Part shown: piece by piece, positions 42,674 to 52,416 of the stretch
How positions within the stretch are numbered: the stretch's first letter is position 1
Layout: the number at the start of each line of letters is the position of its first letter
NCBI GenBank assembly: GCA_014360905.1
Contig: JACIWW010000003.1
Location: forward strand, 1 to 64,000
Length of the DNA: 64,000 bases
Direction of reading: 5' to 3'
DNA from: Chloroflexota bacterium
Lineage (GTDB): Bacteria; Chloroflexota; Anaerolineae; UBA2200
The notes under the pieces: model-generated
What the model was told of the DNA's origin: nothing
Databases searched by the model: none
Seen by the model: only the letters and a program-made list of their open reading frames with translations
Program-made: the position numbers and the translations under genes

Positions 42674-44308
42674 ATGCTCTATCGTGCAAAGCACCTCGGC
42701 TCAGATTGGTTACAAAATATCACGTTTCCAGCATTGGCGTTGCTTGTTGCTGCGCTATTGCTTTTTTGCCGGCTGGATGATATGTATTTGTGGCAAGATG
42801 AAGCTGAGACGGCTCTTGTTTCACGCCATCTATTGACTTATGGAGTGCCTCTGGCGACAGATGGTAAGGATTGGGTACAGCAGGCGGATGATCCCTTCGT
42901 AGAGTTCAGGCAGAACTATGTCTGGATTTTTCACTCCTGGTTGCAATATGCGTTGACTGCTCTAGCTTTCATCACCCTTGGGCCTACTACTTTGGCAGCA
43001 AGATTGCCATTTGTTCTTATTGGCTTGGTCATTTATGGCTTCTTCTATGGCTTTGTATCGCGGTGGTTGAAAGATGAGCGCATAGTGCGTGTAGCTACTG
43101 TACTTCTGCTCTTTTGCGTGCCTTTTATCCTACATATGCGGCAGTGTCGCTACTATGCACTCGTCGCCTTAATGACTCTGGTGATCTTGGATGCTTACCT
43201 GCGCTTCCGTGCAGAGGAGCCATGGGCTGTCCCCTACTTTGTTTTATCAGCGGTGCTGTTATACCATAGTCACTATGGTGCTTTCTTCCCCACGGTGGCA
43301 GCATTGTCTATGCACCTTTTTCTTTCCAGAACAAAGCGTGAGGTATTGTATCGCTTCCTTTTGGCGCTAAGTCTCATTGTATTGCTCGTGCTGCCTTGGG
43401 CCTATTTTATGCGCGTGTGGAATCGCGGCCAGTTATTTCTATGGGATCGCTTCCTGGCACATCTTGGACAATATTCTCTGTTCATTACAGTATGGATTTT
43501 CCCTTTGATTCTGGTACCAATCTTGTTAGTTGCCTGGATGCGTCGGGCCAGGGGTACCGGATTTGCATTGAATCCAACTCAGGCTGCCTTTTGCGAACTT
43601 GCTGGCTTCGTGATCCTGGTCAATATCCTGTTTCTTTCTGCTTTTGCCGCTTATGATTGGGTTTATTTCCGTTACGTTCTGCACCTAGTCCCATTGTTGC
43701 TAATGCTCATGGCGATTCTCGTCGTGTTGGTTATGGAGCGTTGGTTTGCTTTGGGAGCGGCTATGCTGGTCATGCTCCTGCTCAGCAATGCTTTGCATAT
43801 CTTGCCCTATAGACTTCCTGGCATCAAGCATATTAACTGGCAGAATCTGTGGCCTGATTCTGGGGCATTCAGAGCTTTGCAAGGGCTTTGGGTCGTTGCC
43901 AACCGCTTTCGCTCTGACGTACTGATGTATGCTCAGCAGTTGACTCATACCTATGAAGGGCCGATTGAGGGCTTGGTGCATTATCTCTCTGTACATGCCC
44001 TACCAGGGGAGACAGCTGTTGTCAATGATGAAGAATTGCCTTTGATGTTCTACACTGATCTGCGCGTGCTTGGTGGCCTTGGGCATCATGCTCTGTTTGC
44101 CGAGATGCAGCCAGATTGGGTGATCGACCGCAAATATGGTCACTACCGCGAATTATTGGCCGAGATCATCTCCTCTGGCTCCTATGAACGCATAGAGATA
44201 CCCTATCCCGATATTCGATGGGAAAGCCGACCGCAGCCAGGCGCTCATCATTATCTCACTGCGCGAGGCGAGGATAACGTGGTGTTGTACAGACGCCGGA
44301 GGGACTAA
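42674..44308 (+). CDS. GT-C membrane glycosyltransferase, first of a tandem triplet
   Basis: 544 residues with about ten membrane segments. The first loop reads DMYLWQDEAETALVSRHLLTYG, with DE as catalytic acid, then NYVWIFHSWLQYALTALAF. The C-terminal soluble domain contains PDWVIDRKYGHYRELLAEI and RIEIPYPDIRWESRP. These motifs recur in the next two products at the same positions. The ATG follows the preceding stop by 4 bases. Tandem amplification suggests different sugars or acceptor positions, or a higher dose of one activity. Confidence 0.9.
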   Translation: MLYRAKHLGSDWLQNITFPALALLVAALLLFCRLDDMYLWQDEAETALVSRHLLTYGVPLATDGKDWVQQADDPFVEFRQNYVWIFHSWLQYALTALAFITLGPTTLAARLPFVLIGLVIYGFFYGFVSRWLKDERIVRVATVLLLFCVPFILHMRQCRYYALVALMTLVILDAYLRFRAEEPWAVPYFVLSAVLLYHSHYGAFFPTVAALSMHLFLSRTKREVLYRFLLALSLIVLLVLPWAYFMRVWNRGQLFLWDRFLAHLGQYSLFITVWIFPLILVPILLVAWMRRARGTGFALNPTQAAFCELAGFVILVNILFLSAFAAYDWVYFRYVLHLVPLLLMLMAILVVLVMERWFALGAAMLVMLLLSNALHILPYRLPGIKHINWQNLWPDSGAFRALQGLWVVANRFRSDVLMYAQQLTHTYEGPIEGLVHYLSVHALPGETAVVNDEELPLMFYTDLRVLGGLGHHALFAEMQPDWVIDRKYGHYRELLAEIISSGSYERIEIPYPDIRWESRPQPGAHHYLTARGEDNVVLYRRRRD

Positions 44309-44309
44309 C

Positions 44310-45983
44310 GTGGCCACAACACCCCAGCCGGTAATAGTGTTGCAGCGCGGGATAGAAGCCAGATTCCTCTGGCTTCTTCTCATCATTGGTATGCTACTGC
44401 TCTTCGCAGATCTGGGAGATATCTATCTTTGGCAAGACGAGGCGGAGACAGCGGTGATTGCGCGTCATTTGTTGGCTTATGGTTTGCCACTTTCCACCAA
44501 TGGAGTAACCTGGGTTCAACAACAAGGACAGCCGTTTATTGAATTCACGCGTGACTATGTGTGGATTTATCACCCCTGGTTGCAGTTTGCACTGACTGCT
44601 GCTGCTTTTGCGGCACTTGGCTCCACTACAGTTGCGGCACGAGCGCCCTTCGCTCTGGCAGGATTAGCCACATTTTGTTTCTTTTATTATTTTGTCTTAC
44701 GTTGGCTGAAAGATGAGCGCATTGCGCGAGCGGCGGCTGTGCTTCTCTTATTTTGCGTACCCTTTATCCTTTTGGCTCGCCAGTGTCGGTACTATGTGCT
44801 CTCTGCGTTGTTCACCTTGCTTACGGTGGATTCTTATCTGTGGTTGCGCTTGGAAAGGCCCTGGACTGTGCCGTACTTCGTACTCTCTTCAGTATTGCTC
44901 TACCATAGTGACTATCTTGCTTTTCCCCCTACATTAGCTGCCTTATTACTGCATCTGTTCTTTTTTGCTAGAACACGCATAGTCTGGCATCGTTTCTTGA
45001 TTGCTTTTTTGCTTATCGCTGTCCTTGTTGTGCCTTGGGCTTATTTCATGCGTTTGGGTAGTCGAGCGGGGTTCTCGTCAGTCCAAAGTCAATTGACGTT
45101 AGTAAGTCCATCACGATGGAATCGTTTCCTAGCACACCTGGGGCAATATTTTCTGCAAATTACTCTTTGGTTTTTCCCTTTGATATTTATCCCTGTGCTG
45201 ATTGTTGCCTTGCTAAAGCGGTCAAAGGCAGATGGATTGGCATTGAATTCAACGCAGGCCACATTTTGCCAGCTAGTTGGTTTGGTGGTCGTAGTGAATA
45301 TCTTAACATTGTCTACGCTGGGTTGGGTATTCTTCCGTTACCTTACGCATTTGATCCCGTTGCTGTTAGCCATGCTAGCGGTTGTCATCGCCAGGTTCTT
45401 AGAGCGCTGGCCTGTGTTCGCTTATACTTTGCTAGCGTTGCTTATCACAAGCAATGTTTTACATATTCTACCCTATAGGCTGCTCAGTGCCGCTCCTTTG
45501 GAGCAGAGCCATTGGTGGCAAGAAGCCGTCACATCGCCCACGATGAATTGGGTAGACTTGATACGGAGCATTCGTTTTCGTTCTGATTTATGGATGTATG
45601 CCCAAGAGTTGACTCATTCCTATGCAGGGCCTATCGAAGGGCTGGTGGGATATCTCTCCCAACATGCAAAGCCAGGACAGACGGTTTTGGTCAACTATGA
45701 GGATCTGCCGCTCCAGTTCTACACAAACCTGCGCGTACTGGGTGGGTTTGCTGCCCGTGGTGTGCTCTCCGATCAGCAACCGGATTGGGTGATTGACCGC
45801 AAGCATGGACATTACCGTGATATCCTCGCGGCAATTCTAGCTGCAGCTTCGTATGAGCGTATCGAGATACCCTATCCAGACATTCGTAACGAGAATCGCG
45901 AAGAAGCATATAAGCATTATTACCTTCTTACGGCACAGGGCGACGAGGATCATGTCGTACTGTACCGACGTAGGGGAGATTAG
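44310..45983 (+). CDS. GT-C membrane glycosyltransferase, second of the tandem triplet
   Basis: 557 residues, GTG start one base after the previous stop. The first loop is DIYLWQDEAETAVIARHLLAYG. DYVWIYHPWLQFALTAAAF and PDWVIDRKHGHYRDILAAI match the first copy closely, so these two are the most similar pair. It has an insertion of about a dozen residues after FMRLGSRA, in a loop. The ending IEIPYPDIRNENREE is conserved in position. Its start has no clear Shine-Dalgarno, so translation is probably coupled to the first copy. Confidence 0.9.
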   Translation: MATTPQPVIVLQRGIEARFLWLLLIIGMLLLFADLGDIYLWQDEAETAVIARHLLAYGLPLSTNGVTWVQQQGQPFIEFTRDYVWIYHPWLQFALTAAAFAALGSTTVAARAPFALAGLATFCFFYYFVLRWLKDERIARAAAVLLLFCVPFILLARQCRYYVLSALFTLLTVDSYLWLRLERPWTVPYFVLSSVLLYHSDYLAFPPTLAALLLHLFFFARTRIVWHRFLIAFLLIAVLVVPWAYFMRLGSRAGFSSVQSQLTLVSPSRWNRFLAHLGQYFLQITLWFFPLIFIPVLIVALLKRSKADGLALNSTQATFCQLVGLVVVVNILTLSTLGWVFFRYLTHLIPLLLAMLAVVIARFLERWPVFAYTLLALLITSNVLHILPYRLLSAAPLEQSHWWQEAVTSPTMNWVDLIRSIRFRSDLWMYAQELTHSYAGPIEGLVGYLSQHAKPGQTVLVNYEDLPLQFYTNLRVLGGFAARGVLSDQQPDWVIDRKHGHYRDILAAILAAASYERIEIPYPDIRNENREEAYKHYYLLTAQGDEDHVVLYRRRGD

Positions 45984-45984
45984 C

Positions 45985-47583
45985 TTGAAGAGGCTTTGGG
46001 CTTGGATGGAGAAAAAGTTTTTCTGGCTGCTCTTTGTCGCCGGGGCTATCTTGCTGTTAACGAACCTTGGGAATATCTATCTCTGGCAAGACGAGGCCGA
46101 GGCTGCATTGCTCTCCCAAAGGCTGGGGATGTATGGCTTGCCCTTGGCCTTCGATGGCCGCAATTTGATCCGTCAGGCCCCTGCGGATGTGCAGTATACA
46201 GAGGATTATGTCTGGATATATCATCCCTGGTTGCCTTTTTACTTCACAGCGCTATCTCTTGCCCTCTTGGGTCCGACGACATTCGCCGCACGTTTGCCTT
46301 ATGCAATTGCCGGATTGGCTGCAATTCTCCTCCTATATCACAGTGTAAGCCAGCATTTTCGCGACCGACGTGTGGCTATTCTTGGCGCGAGTTTGTTATT
46401 GTTCTGTGTGCCGTTTCTGCTCCATGCTCGACAGTGCAAGTATTTTCCCTTTGCTGCTTTGTTCACTGTGGCTACGTTGGATGCTTATCTGCGCCTTCTT
46501 CAGGATGAGGCACCTGATTTTGCTCTACCGTATTTCATATTGTCTGGCTTCTGTCTGTTTCAAAGCAATTTTGGTGCCTTTTTACCTTTGGTTGCTGCAA
46601 CGGGGTTGCATTTTCTCCTCACCCACTCCAAATGGGTTCGTGTGAAGCGCATGGCATTGGCTGTCAGTCTCCTTTTTCTTTTCACCGTGCCTTGGGGACT
46701 GTATCTACAAGCATGGGCGCGAGGTCGGTTTGTTTTTGATGTATACCGTTTCGTTGGTCACATGGTGCATTACATCGTCTATATCACCGGTTGGGTTTTG
46801 CCTTGGCCTTTGGCGCTCTTGTTTGCGTATTGGTACTTGAAGAAAGATTTGAAACTGAGGGAAAGCGAAGTTTCAGCCCTGAATTTGTATATTGGGGTGA
46901 TTCTGATCACGCTTCTGTTTCTCTCCGCGACTTTTGTCTGGATATATTTCAGTTATATTGTGCAATTGGTACCACTCTTAGCAGTGGTTCTGGCGTTGAC
47001 TGTGCTAAAGATCCTAGACCGTTTTCGTGCGCTGGGCTATGGGTTAATAGTCTTATTAGTAATGACCAATGTGCTGCATGGTTTTCCCTACTTTCTGCCT
47101 TTGACCAGAGAATTCAAATGGGCTTCTCTTGCTCCGCGCCGGTATCTAGCGGAGACAGATGCGTTAATCGAGCAAGCTGGCCGCTTGCACTTTGACCTAG
47201 CGAACTATTTCTATGAGCTCACCCATGATTACGATGGGCCAGATGAGGGTATTGTGCTATTCTTGCGTGAGCATGCAAAGCCGGGAGATATGGTCTTGAC
47301 CAGCTATGGCGAGTTGCCGATTGTTTTCTATACCGGGCTGGACATCGCTGGTGGCTTATCCGCATATCGCATAGAGCAGGTGAAACAGCCGGAGTGGGTA
47401 ATTGACCGCCGGGAAGGCTTCTACCGAGAGGTAATTACCCAGATTATCGCGAGTGGAAACTATCAGGCAATTGAGATACCTTATCCGGACATCCTGTGGG
47501 GCAACCGGCCGGTGCCAGAGTACCACAAGTTCGCCACTGTGCGCGATGTTCCAAACGTGGTAATTTATCAGCGCCTGGATTAG
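45985..47583 (+). CDS. GT-C membrane glycosyltransferase, third of the tandem triplet; TTG start
   Basis: 532 residues. The start is TTG at 45985 because AGGGGAG lies 6 bases upstream and the preceding stop ends at 45983; ATG at 46006 would cut only 7 residues. The first loop is NIYLWQDEAEAALLSQRLGMYG. DYVWIYHPWLPFYFTALSL and PEWVIDRREGFYREVITQI correspond to the other copies but have diverged further. The tail has IEIPYPDILWGNRPVPEY. A 106-base gap follows, with small hairpins but no clear terminator. Confidence 0.9.
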   Translation: MKRLWAWMEKKFFWLLFVAGAILLLTNLGNIYLWQDEAEAALLSQRLGMYGLPLAFDGRNLIRQAPADVQYTEDYVWIYHPWLPFYFTALSLALLGPTTFAARLPYAIAGLAAILLLYHSVSQHFRDRRVAILGASLLLFCVPFLLHARQCKYFPFAALFTVATLDAYLRLLQDEAPDFALPYFILSGFCLFQSNFGAFLPLVAATGLHFLLTHSKWVRVKRMALAVSLLFLFTVPWGLYLQAWARGRFVFDVYRFVGHMVHYIVYITGWVLPWPLALLFAYWYLKKDLKLRESEVSALNLYIGVILITLLFLSATFVWIYFSYIVQLVPLLAVVLALTVLKILDRFRALGYGLIVLLVMTNVLHGFPYFLPLTREFKWASLAPRRYLAETDALIEQAGRLHFDLANYFYELTHDYDGPDEGIVLFLREHAKPGDMVLTSYGELPIVFYTGLDIAGGLSAYRIEQVKQPEWVIDRREGFYREVITQIIASGNYQAIEIPYPDILWGNRPVPEYHKFATVRDVPNVVIYQRLD

Positions 47584-47689
47584 AGGCACAAAGGGTGGGA
47601 GAGCAAGTAGGTTGCTGGATAAGATGATAGAGAAGCGCCTGGTTGGCGCATGATTCTACATAAGGATATTCGCATCGCAGGAGTTTGCA

Positions 47690-49342
47690 GTGAAAGACGA
47701 ATCTAGAAAATACACGAAGGGATTGCCGACCAGCAGAGAGTTCTGGATGTTGGCAACCATAGTCATTGCTTCTCTGGTGCTCAGAGTGATTCTGATACGC
47801 GTGGATCGCATCGTGCGCTGGGATGAGCCGGACTATCTCATTCTTGGCCGGAACTTGTTCACAGGGCGGGGCTATACTGTGAGCGGACGGCCTGAATTGC
47901 ACTATGCGCCGTTGTTTCCTGTGATTACAGGGTTATTGTACCCATTGACGCATGACATGAAACTGAACAGCGACATCTGCTTCGTTGTCTTTGGCACACT
48001 GACGCTCTTGCCTTTCTACTGGCTAGCCAAACAGCTGTTTGGCTTGCGTGTTGCCTTGATGAGTGTGGTCTTCTTGTGCTTTTTCCCTGCACTGACAGCG
48101 GCGGTGCTCTTTTGGGGTACCATGCTGGAACCGCTCTATCTTTTCCTGCTTTATGCTGCGCTTTGTGCTGTCTGGCTCGCCTGGGAGAAACAGAAACTGG
48201 GCGCCTATCTGGCTGCAGGCGCATTGTTTGGGCTAGCCTATTTGACCAAGCCTGAGGCAGTGGTCTATATGGCGTTGATGTTTGTCTTGCTCTCTTTGGC
48301 CAACTTATGGCGGCGTACGCTGTTCACCTGGGGTACTGTCCTTGCCCTGTTGGCTGGTATGTTGGCTTTTGCCCTGGTGATTTCGCCTTATATTGCTTTT
48401 CTCTATCGTCACACTGGGCATCTCATGGTCAGTGGCAAATTGGGAGTTACCTATGTAGCGGGCCAGGGTGCGGTGGATCACGACCCCAGTCTCTATGACC
48501 GAGCACTATCTCAATTAGATGAAGCTGGCGAAGAGATTATCTGGTTCTCAGCAGACCGCTTCAAGTACGACATTTTAGATTACATCAAAGCCGATCCGCG
48601 AGGCTTCGTGCGCAGGGTGTGGCGGAATGTGAATACATTAGAAGGGATTTTGTTTGCCAGGCAGGTTTTCCCCTTCTATCTGCTAATCTTCCTCAGCCTA
48701 GGGTGGTTTGGCCAAACTTGGAGCAAGGAGCGGGCAGTGAAGGAATTGTTCCTCGTTGCCGTTGTATTGCCTGTATTTATCTTTCTACCCTTTCACATTG
48801 AATTACGCTATTTTGCACCAATGTTGCCGATTTTATTGTTGTGGGTAGCAAAAGGAATTGACGCGCTGGCGGATTGGTTACAGCGTACTTGGGTGGGTTT
48901 ACGATCTGACAGTTTATCCCTTAACCTGGTCGCGAGTTTTTCTGTACTAGTATGTGTTCTGGTTGTGCTCTATTTTCTTATTCTGCAGCCTCTCGTTGTG
49001 CGTGATGGATTGGCTGGGATGAATCCCAGCCGGCGTGAGGCTGGACTTTGGCTGAGAGCTAATTCTCCTCCTGATGCGCTCATCATGTCTCGTGATACCG
49101 AGGTACCTTTCTATGCAGAGCGACGTTGGGCTGCTACGCCGCACGAGGATTACTCGCGATTCATTGCTTATGTACGCAAACGAGGTGCAAAGTACCTGAT
49201 TGTGGACGAGCGAGAGGTTACAGTCATCCGGCCCCAACTTCAGCTATTATTGAACGAGGATGCGCCGCCCTCCGGGTTACGGCATGTGTACACGGCTCAT
49301 GATCCCAGGGGCAAAACAATTATCTACGAGGTACTATATTGA
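47690..49342 (+). CDS. GT39-type membrane glycosyltransferase (paralog of the gene at 32722)
   Basis: 550 residues, GTG start with GGAG 7 bases upstream. DRIVRWDEPDYLILGRNLFTG is the catalytic first loop; LHYAPLFPVITGLLYPLTHD and FGLAYLTKPEAVVYMALM follow. The soluble end has MSRDTEVPFYAERRWAATPH and KYLIVDEREVTVIRPQLQ, matched closely by the 32722 product (YFVLDELETRELRPQLA). The two paralogs sit in different operons and may have parallel roles in each. A weak hairpin, GCGCC-TGGTT-GGCGC (47635-47649), lies upstream. Confidence 0.9.
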   Translation: MKDESRKYTKGLPTSREFWMLATIVIASLVLRVILIRVDRIVRWDEPDYLILGRNLFTGRGYTVSGRPELHYAPLFPVITGLLYPLTHDMKLNSDICFVVFGTLTLLPFYWLAKQLFGLRVALMSVVFLCFFPALTAAVLFWGTMLEPLYLFLLYAALCAVWLAWEKQKLGAYLAAGALFGLAYLTKPEAVVYMALMFVLLSLANLWRRTLFTWGTVLALLAGMLAFALVISPYIAFLYRHTGHLMVSGKLGVTYVAGQGAVDHDPSLYDRALSQLDEAGEEIIWFSADRFKYDILDYIKADPRGFVRRVWRNVNTLEGILFARQVFPFYLLIFLSLGWFGQTWSKERAVKELFLVAVVLPVFIFLPFHIELRYFAPMLPILLLWVAKGIDALADWLQRTWVGLRSDSLSLNLVASFSVLVCVLVVLYFLILQPLVVRDGLAGMNPSRREAGLWLRANSPPDALIMSRDTEVPFYAERRWAATPHEDYSRFIAYVRKRGAKYLIVDEREVTVIRPQLQLLLNEDAPPSGLRHVYTAHDPRGKTIIYEVLY

Positions 49343-49366
49343 ACGCAAACCACAAGGAGAACTGCG

Positions 49367-50659
49367 TTGTATAAAGTAAATCTGATTAATCCACCAAGTG
49401 CTCCTGGTACAGTAGCCAATCGCGAGGGTGCTGCGGGTATGGGAGTCGTATATCCCTACCCCGATGCCTTCTTCTATCCTCCACAAACATTGGCAACAGT
49501 AGCCGCGAGCCTGCGCGATGCTGGCTATACGGTACAGGCTTTTGATGCCGTGGTGGAGGAATTGGCTGCGCATGCAATGCAGGCGGATGTAATTGGCATT
49601 TTTGTCGCTTATGCTAGCTTAGATAATGACCTCGCTTTTATTCGTGCATTGCGCAAACAGACTGCGGCTATACTGATCGCTTTTGGTCCTGCGGTGCGCT
49701 TTGTTGCCGAGGAGATGCTGAGCCTAGTACCTGTAGATATCGTCCTCGTGGGTGAGGCGGAAGGATTTTTCGTGGCAGCGTTGCAGCATCTAAGGACCCA
49801 CGTAGAATCACACATTCCCCGAATGTTGACAGCAGAAAGCGTTGGGGCCTCTTGCTGCGATGCCTTGGGCTTTGTGCAAAATCTGGATGCACTACCTTTT
49901 CCAGCCTGGGATCTATTGCCCTATGAAAAGTACAGATTCCTGACCGTATTGAGCAGCCGTGGCTGCCCGGACCGTTGTGCCTATTGCCCTTATGCAGCAG
50001 CCCAGGGACACCGTTTTCGCCCCCGTTCGGTAGAGAATGTCCTGACAGAACTAGACTGGCTGAGCAGGCGTTTTCATCCTGTTAGGCTGATCTTTCGCGA
50101 CCCAGTGTTTGCTCATGACCGCGAGAGAGTAGTAGCCATCTGTGAAGGAATGCTGAGGCTTGATCTACGTCTGAACTGGGAATGTGAATCCAGGCCGGAG
50201 CACTTTGATGCAGATTTGCTTCGTCTCATGCAGCGTGCTGGCTGTCAATGGGTGAAGATCGGACTAGAGACGACGAATGCGCTGTTGTTGCAACAGTTGC
50301 GTAGAGTGAGCTCGGCAGAAGAAGCCACGGCGTATCTCAGCCATATTGCGGAAGTGGTAAGGGTATGCAGAGAGATTGAATTGCCATGCCGATTGTTTGT
50401 CATGGCTGGCCTGCCCGGCCAGGACATATCGATGGCGCAGCATACGCGCCATTTTATCGAGCAACTCAGACCTGCTGCATTGAACGTGAAAGTTTTCGAG
50501 AGATACCCAGGCATCGACCTGGAAGGTGAGCCAGATAAAAATGATGAAGCACAGTTGGCAATTTTGCGTCAGGCACAAGCAGCGCTTGTGCGTGACCAGC
50601 CAGGTCTCACTTTGTTGGTACGTGGCAAGCGTTGGCTGAGACGCACCCTACGCAGGTGA
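49367..50659 (+). CDS. B12-binding-domain-type radical SAM protein
   Basis: 430 residues, TTG start with AAGGAG 7 to 8 bases upstream. The N-terminal half is a cobalamin-binding-like domain (YKVNLINPPSAPGTV, FFYPPQTLATVAASLRDAGY). The cluster cysteines are C200, C204 and C207 in SSRGCPDRCAYC. WVKIGLETTNALLLQQL and LFVMAGLPGQD are family motifs. Its last base pairs overlap the esterase start (TGATG). The N-terminus resembles enzymes that modify lipids or carbohydrates. It is not closely similar to the protein at 15602. Confidence 0.86.
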   Translation: MYKVNLINPPSAPGTVANREGAAGMGVVYPYPDAFFYPPQTLATVAASLRDAGYTVQAFDAVVEELAAHAMQADVIGIFVAYASLDNDLAFIRALRKQTAAILIAFGPAVRFVAEEMLSLVPVDIVLVGEAEGFFVAALQHLRTHVESHIPRMLTAESVGASCCDALGFVQNLDALPFPAWDLLPYEKYRFLTVLSSRGCPDRCAYCPYAAAQGHRFRPRSVENVLTELDWLSRRFHPVRLIFRDPVFAHDRERVVAICEGMLRLDLRLNWECESRPEHFDADLLRLMQRAGCQWVKIGLETTNALLLQQLRRVSSAEEATAYLSHIAEVVRVCREIELPCRLFVMAGLPGQDISMAQHTRHFIEQLRPAALNVKVFERYPGIDLEGEPDKNDEAQLAILRQAQAALVRDQPGLTLLVRGKRWLRRTLRR

Positions 50660-52416
50660 TGAAGCCGATGGCGTCGAGTCCTGAACCAGCTATGAATGAC
50701 AGGCCAGTTGTCCTATTGCAAGGACTCCGTTTCCTCCCTATTCTCCTGCTATTGGCGCTATTTGCTTGGTTTACACTAAGCAAATGCTCGATTGAAGAGG
50801 CTGCAAACGATCAATTGGCCAACGATTTGCTCAGCGATGTAGAAGAGCCAGGCTGGACGGTGGTTGCCTCTACTGTGGGCAAGGAGTGCGCGATCGTTAC
50901 AGCTGACCGCAGAAAAGTTCAGTCAGCAGAAGGGAAGGTTCTGCTTTTCTACGAGGGTACACCGGAAGTTGCTCATCTAGTGCTAACCTCCTGCGGAGTC
51001 AAGTCAGGCAAAGCACACACGATTTACCTGAATGGAGAACCGGTAGCTCAGGCTCAAGATGACGCATTTCATACCTGCATGTGCAACGGAAATGGTCGGC
51101 TTGTAACCTACACATTGCCCGATCCCTCCATCGTTGTCAATGGCTGGAATCACATTAGTGTCACCAATGACGCAGATATCACAGATAGTTGGATGGCTCA
51201 CAATCTGCAGTTGATAATCAAGGGTAATCTATCCCAGGCAATTATTGCGGAATTTGCTTTTACCAGCAGTTATGATGGCAGTACGCGCTATACCGTGTAC
51301 CAGATACCGATTGGCCACACTCCAGGTACGCGTGTGCCATTGTTGGTATCCATTGGTGGGACTCTTGAGGACAAATGGGATGCCCTTTCCCGCTTTGCAC
51401 ATCGAGCTAACGTTAGAGGTTGGCTATTGATGGCACCCGATATCCGGCAAGTTAATAAGGAATCGCTTGGTCGGACCGCCTCTCTTGCTACTCAGCATGA
51501 CATCATGGATGCCATCTATTACATGATCCGTCATTATGAGGTGGATGTCAACCGCATCTACATGAGTGGTTTTTCTACAGGTGGTGGTGTAGCGGCAACG
51601 GTGGCAGCGAAATATCCTGATGTCTTTGCAGCGGTTGTAGCTTGGAAAGGACCGACTAACCTGTTACAGTGGATCGAACAGCGCCCCCAGTTATATTTTG
51701 GCTTGGTGACCTATGACTTTGGATGCCCGCCGCAAGGAAACACGTCGGCCTGTCCGTTCGAATGGAGGCGTCGAGCTGCATGGGAGTTGGTGATGAACCT
51801 GAAGCATGTGCCGATGGCTATTGTTCATGGCCGTGCCGATGACCGGGTGCCATTTGCTCAGTCTAGGGAGTTCTATGACCGAATGGCTGCATTCTATGAT
51901 CCGATTGCGCACAACAAATTGGCTGTTTGGCATGATGGCGGTCATGTTGATTCATTGCCCAATTTTGACGGATTAGATTTTTTGGCCCAGTTCACCGTGA
52001 ATACCAATCCCAGAGATGTCATGATCAGAACCGATGAGAGCAAAAGCTACTATTGGGTGCATGTCGAGCAGAGGGATTGGAATGGCAAGCACATTGAGGG
52101 CTTTAGTAACGTAGTGGCCGACTACGACTTAGCCACACGGGTGATCTCGGCCACAGTGTGGGATGAGCGCGTTTTTGAGGATGGCACCTTACCGATTGAT
52201 GTCACTTTTGATCTAGTCGCGATGGGATTTGACCCCTCTACTGCATATACCATTGAAGATCACCACATTGCCTCGGGCAAAGTGTGGTGTAAGCAAGACA
52301 TCTTGCCCGTGGAAGGACGTTTGACCATCTCTTTGCCTCGCGAGCATTTGGGCGAAGAACGCCATCAGTATCGAATCTATCCCTCTTCTCGAGTCGGAGA
52401 CCAGACTTGCCAATGA
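50659..52416 (+). CDS. membrane-anchored esterase/depolymerase-like alpha/beta hydrolase
   Basis: 585 residues. An N-terminal hydrophobic anchor (FLPILLLLALFAWFTL, about 29-45) exports the rest. About 60-215 form a beta-rich domain (YEGTPEVAHLVLTSCGV, WNHISVTNDADITDSWM). The hydrolase domain holds the nucleophile S306 in GFSTGGG, the Asp region VHGRADDRVPF and the His in VWHDGGHVD. The fold is that of PHB-depolymerase/feruloyl-esterase-type enzymes, which cut ester bonds in polymers. A C-terminal beta domain (about 450-585) follows. The same three-part module occurs twice in the product at 56923. The start overlaps the radical SAM stop, so one message carries both. Confidence 0.86.
   Translation: MKPMASSPEPAMNDRPVVLLQGLRFLPILLLLALFAWFTLSKCSIEEAANDQLANDLLSDVEEPGWTVVASTVGKECAIVTADRRKVQSAEGKVLLFYEGTPEVAHLVLTSCGVKSGKAHTIYLNGEPVAQAQDDAFHTCMCNGNGRLVTYTLPDPSIVVNGWNHISVTNDADITDSWMAHNLQLIIKGNLSQAIIAEFAFTSSYDGSTRYTVYQIPIGHTPGTRVPLLVSIGGTLEDKWDALSRFAHRANVRGWLLMAPDIRQVNKESLGRTASLATQHDIMDAIYYMIRHYEVDVNRIYMSGFSTGGGVAATVAAKYPDVFAAVVAWKGPTNLLQWIEQRPQLYFGLVTYDFGCPPQGNTSACPFEWRRRAAWELVMNLKHVPMAIVHGRADDRVPFAQSREFYDRMAAFYDPIAHNKLAVWHDGGHVDSLPNFDGLDFLAQFTVNTNPRDVMIRTDESKSYYWVHVEQRDWNGKHIEGFSNVVADYDLATRVISATVWDERVFEDGTLPIDVTFDLVAMGFDPSTAYTIEDHHIASGKVWCKQDILPVEGRLTISLPREHLGEERHQYRIYPSSRVGDQTCQ

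Noticed and set aside
47635-47649. GCGCC-TGGTT-GGCGC hairpin as terminator or promoter of the 47690 gene
   Set aside because: The stem is only 5 bp with no U-run, and no convincing promoter hexamers were found nearby.
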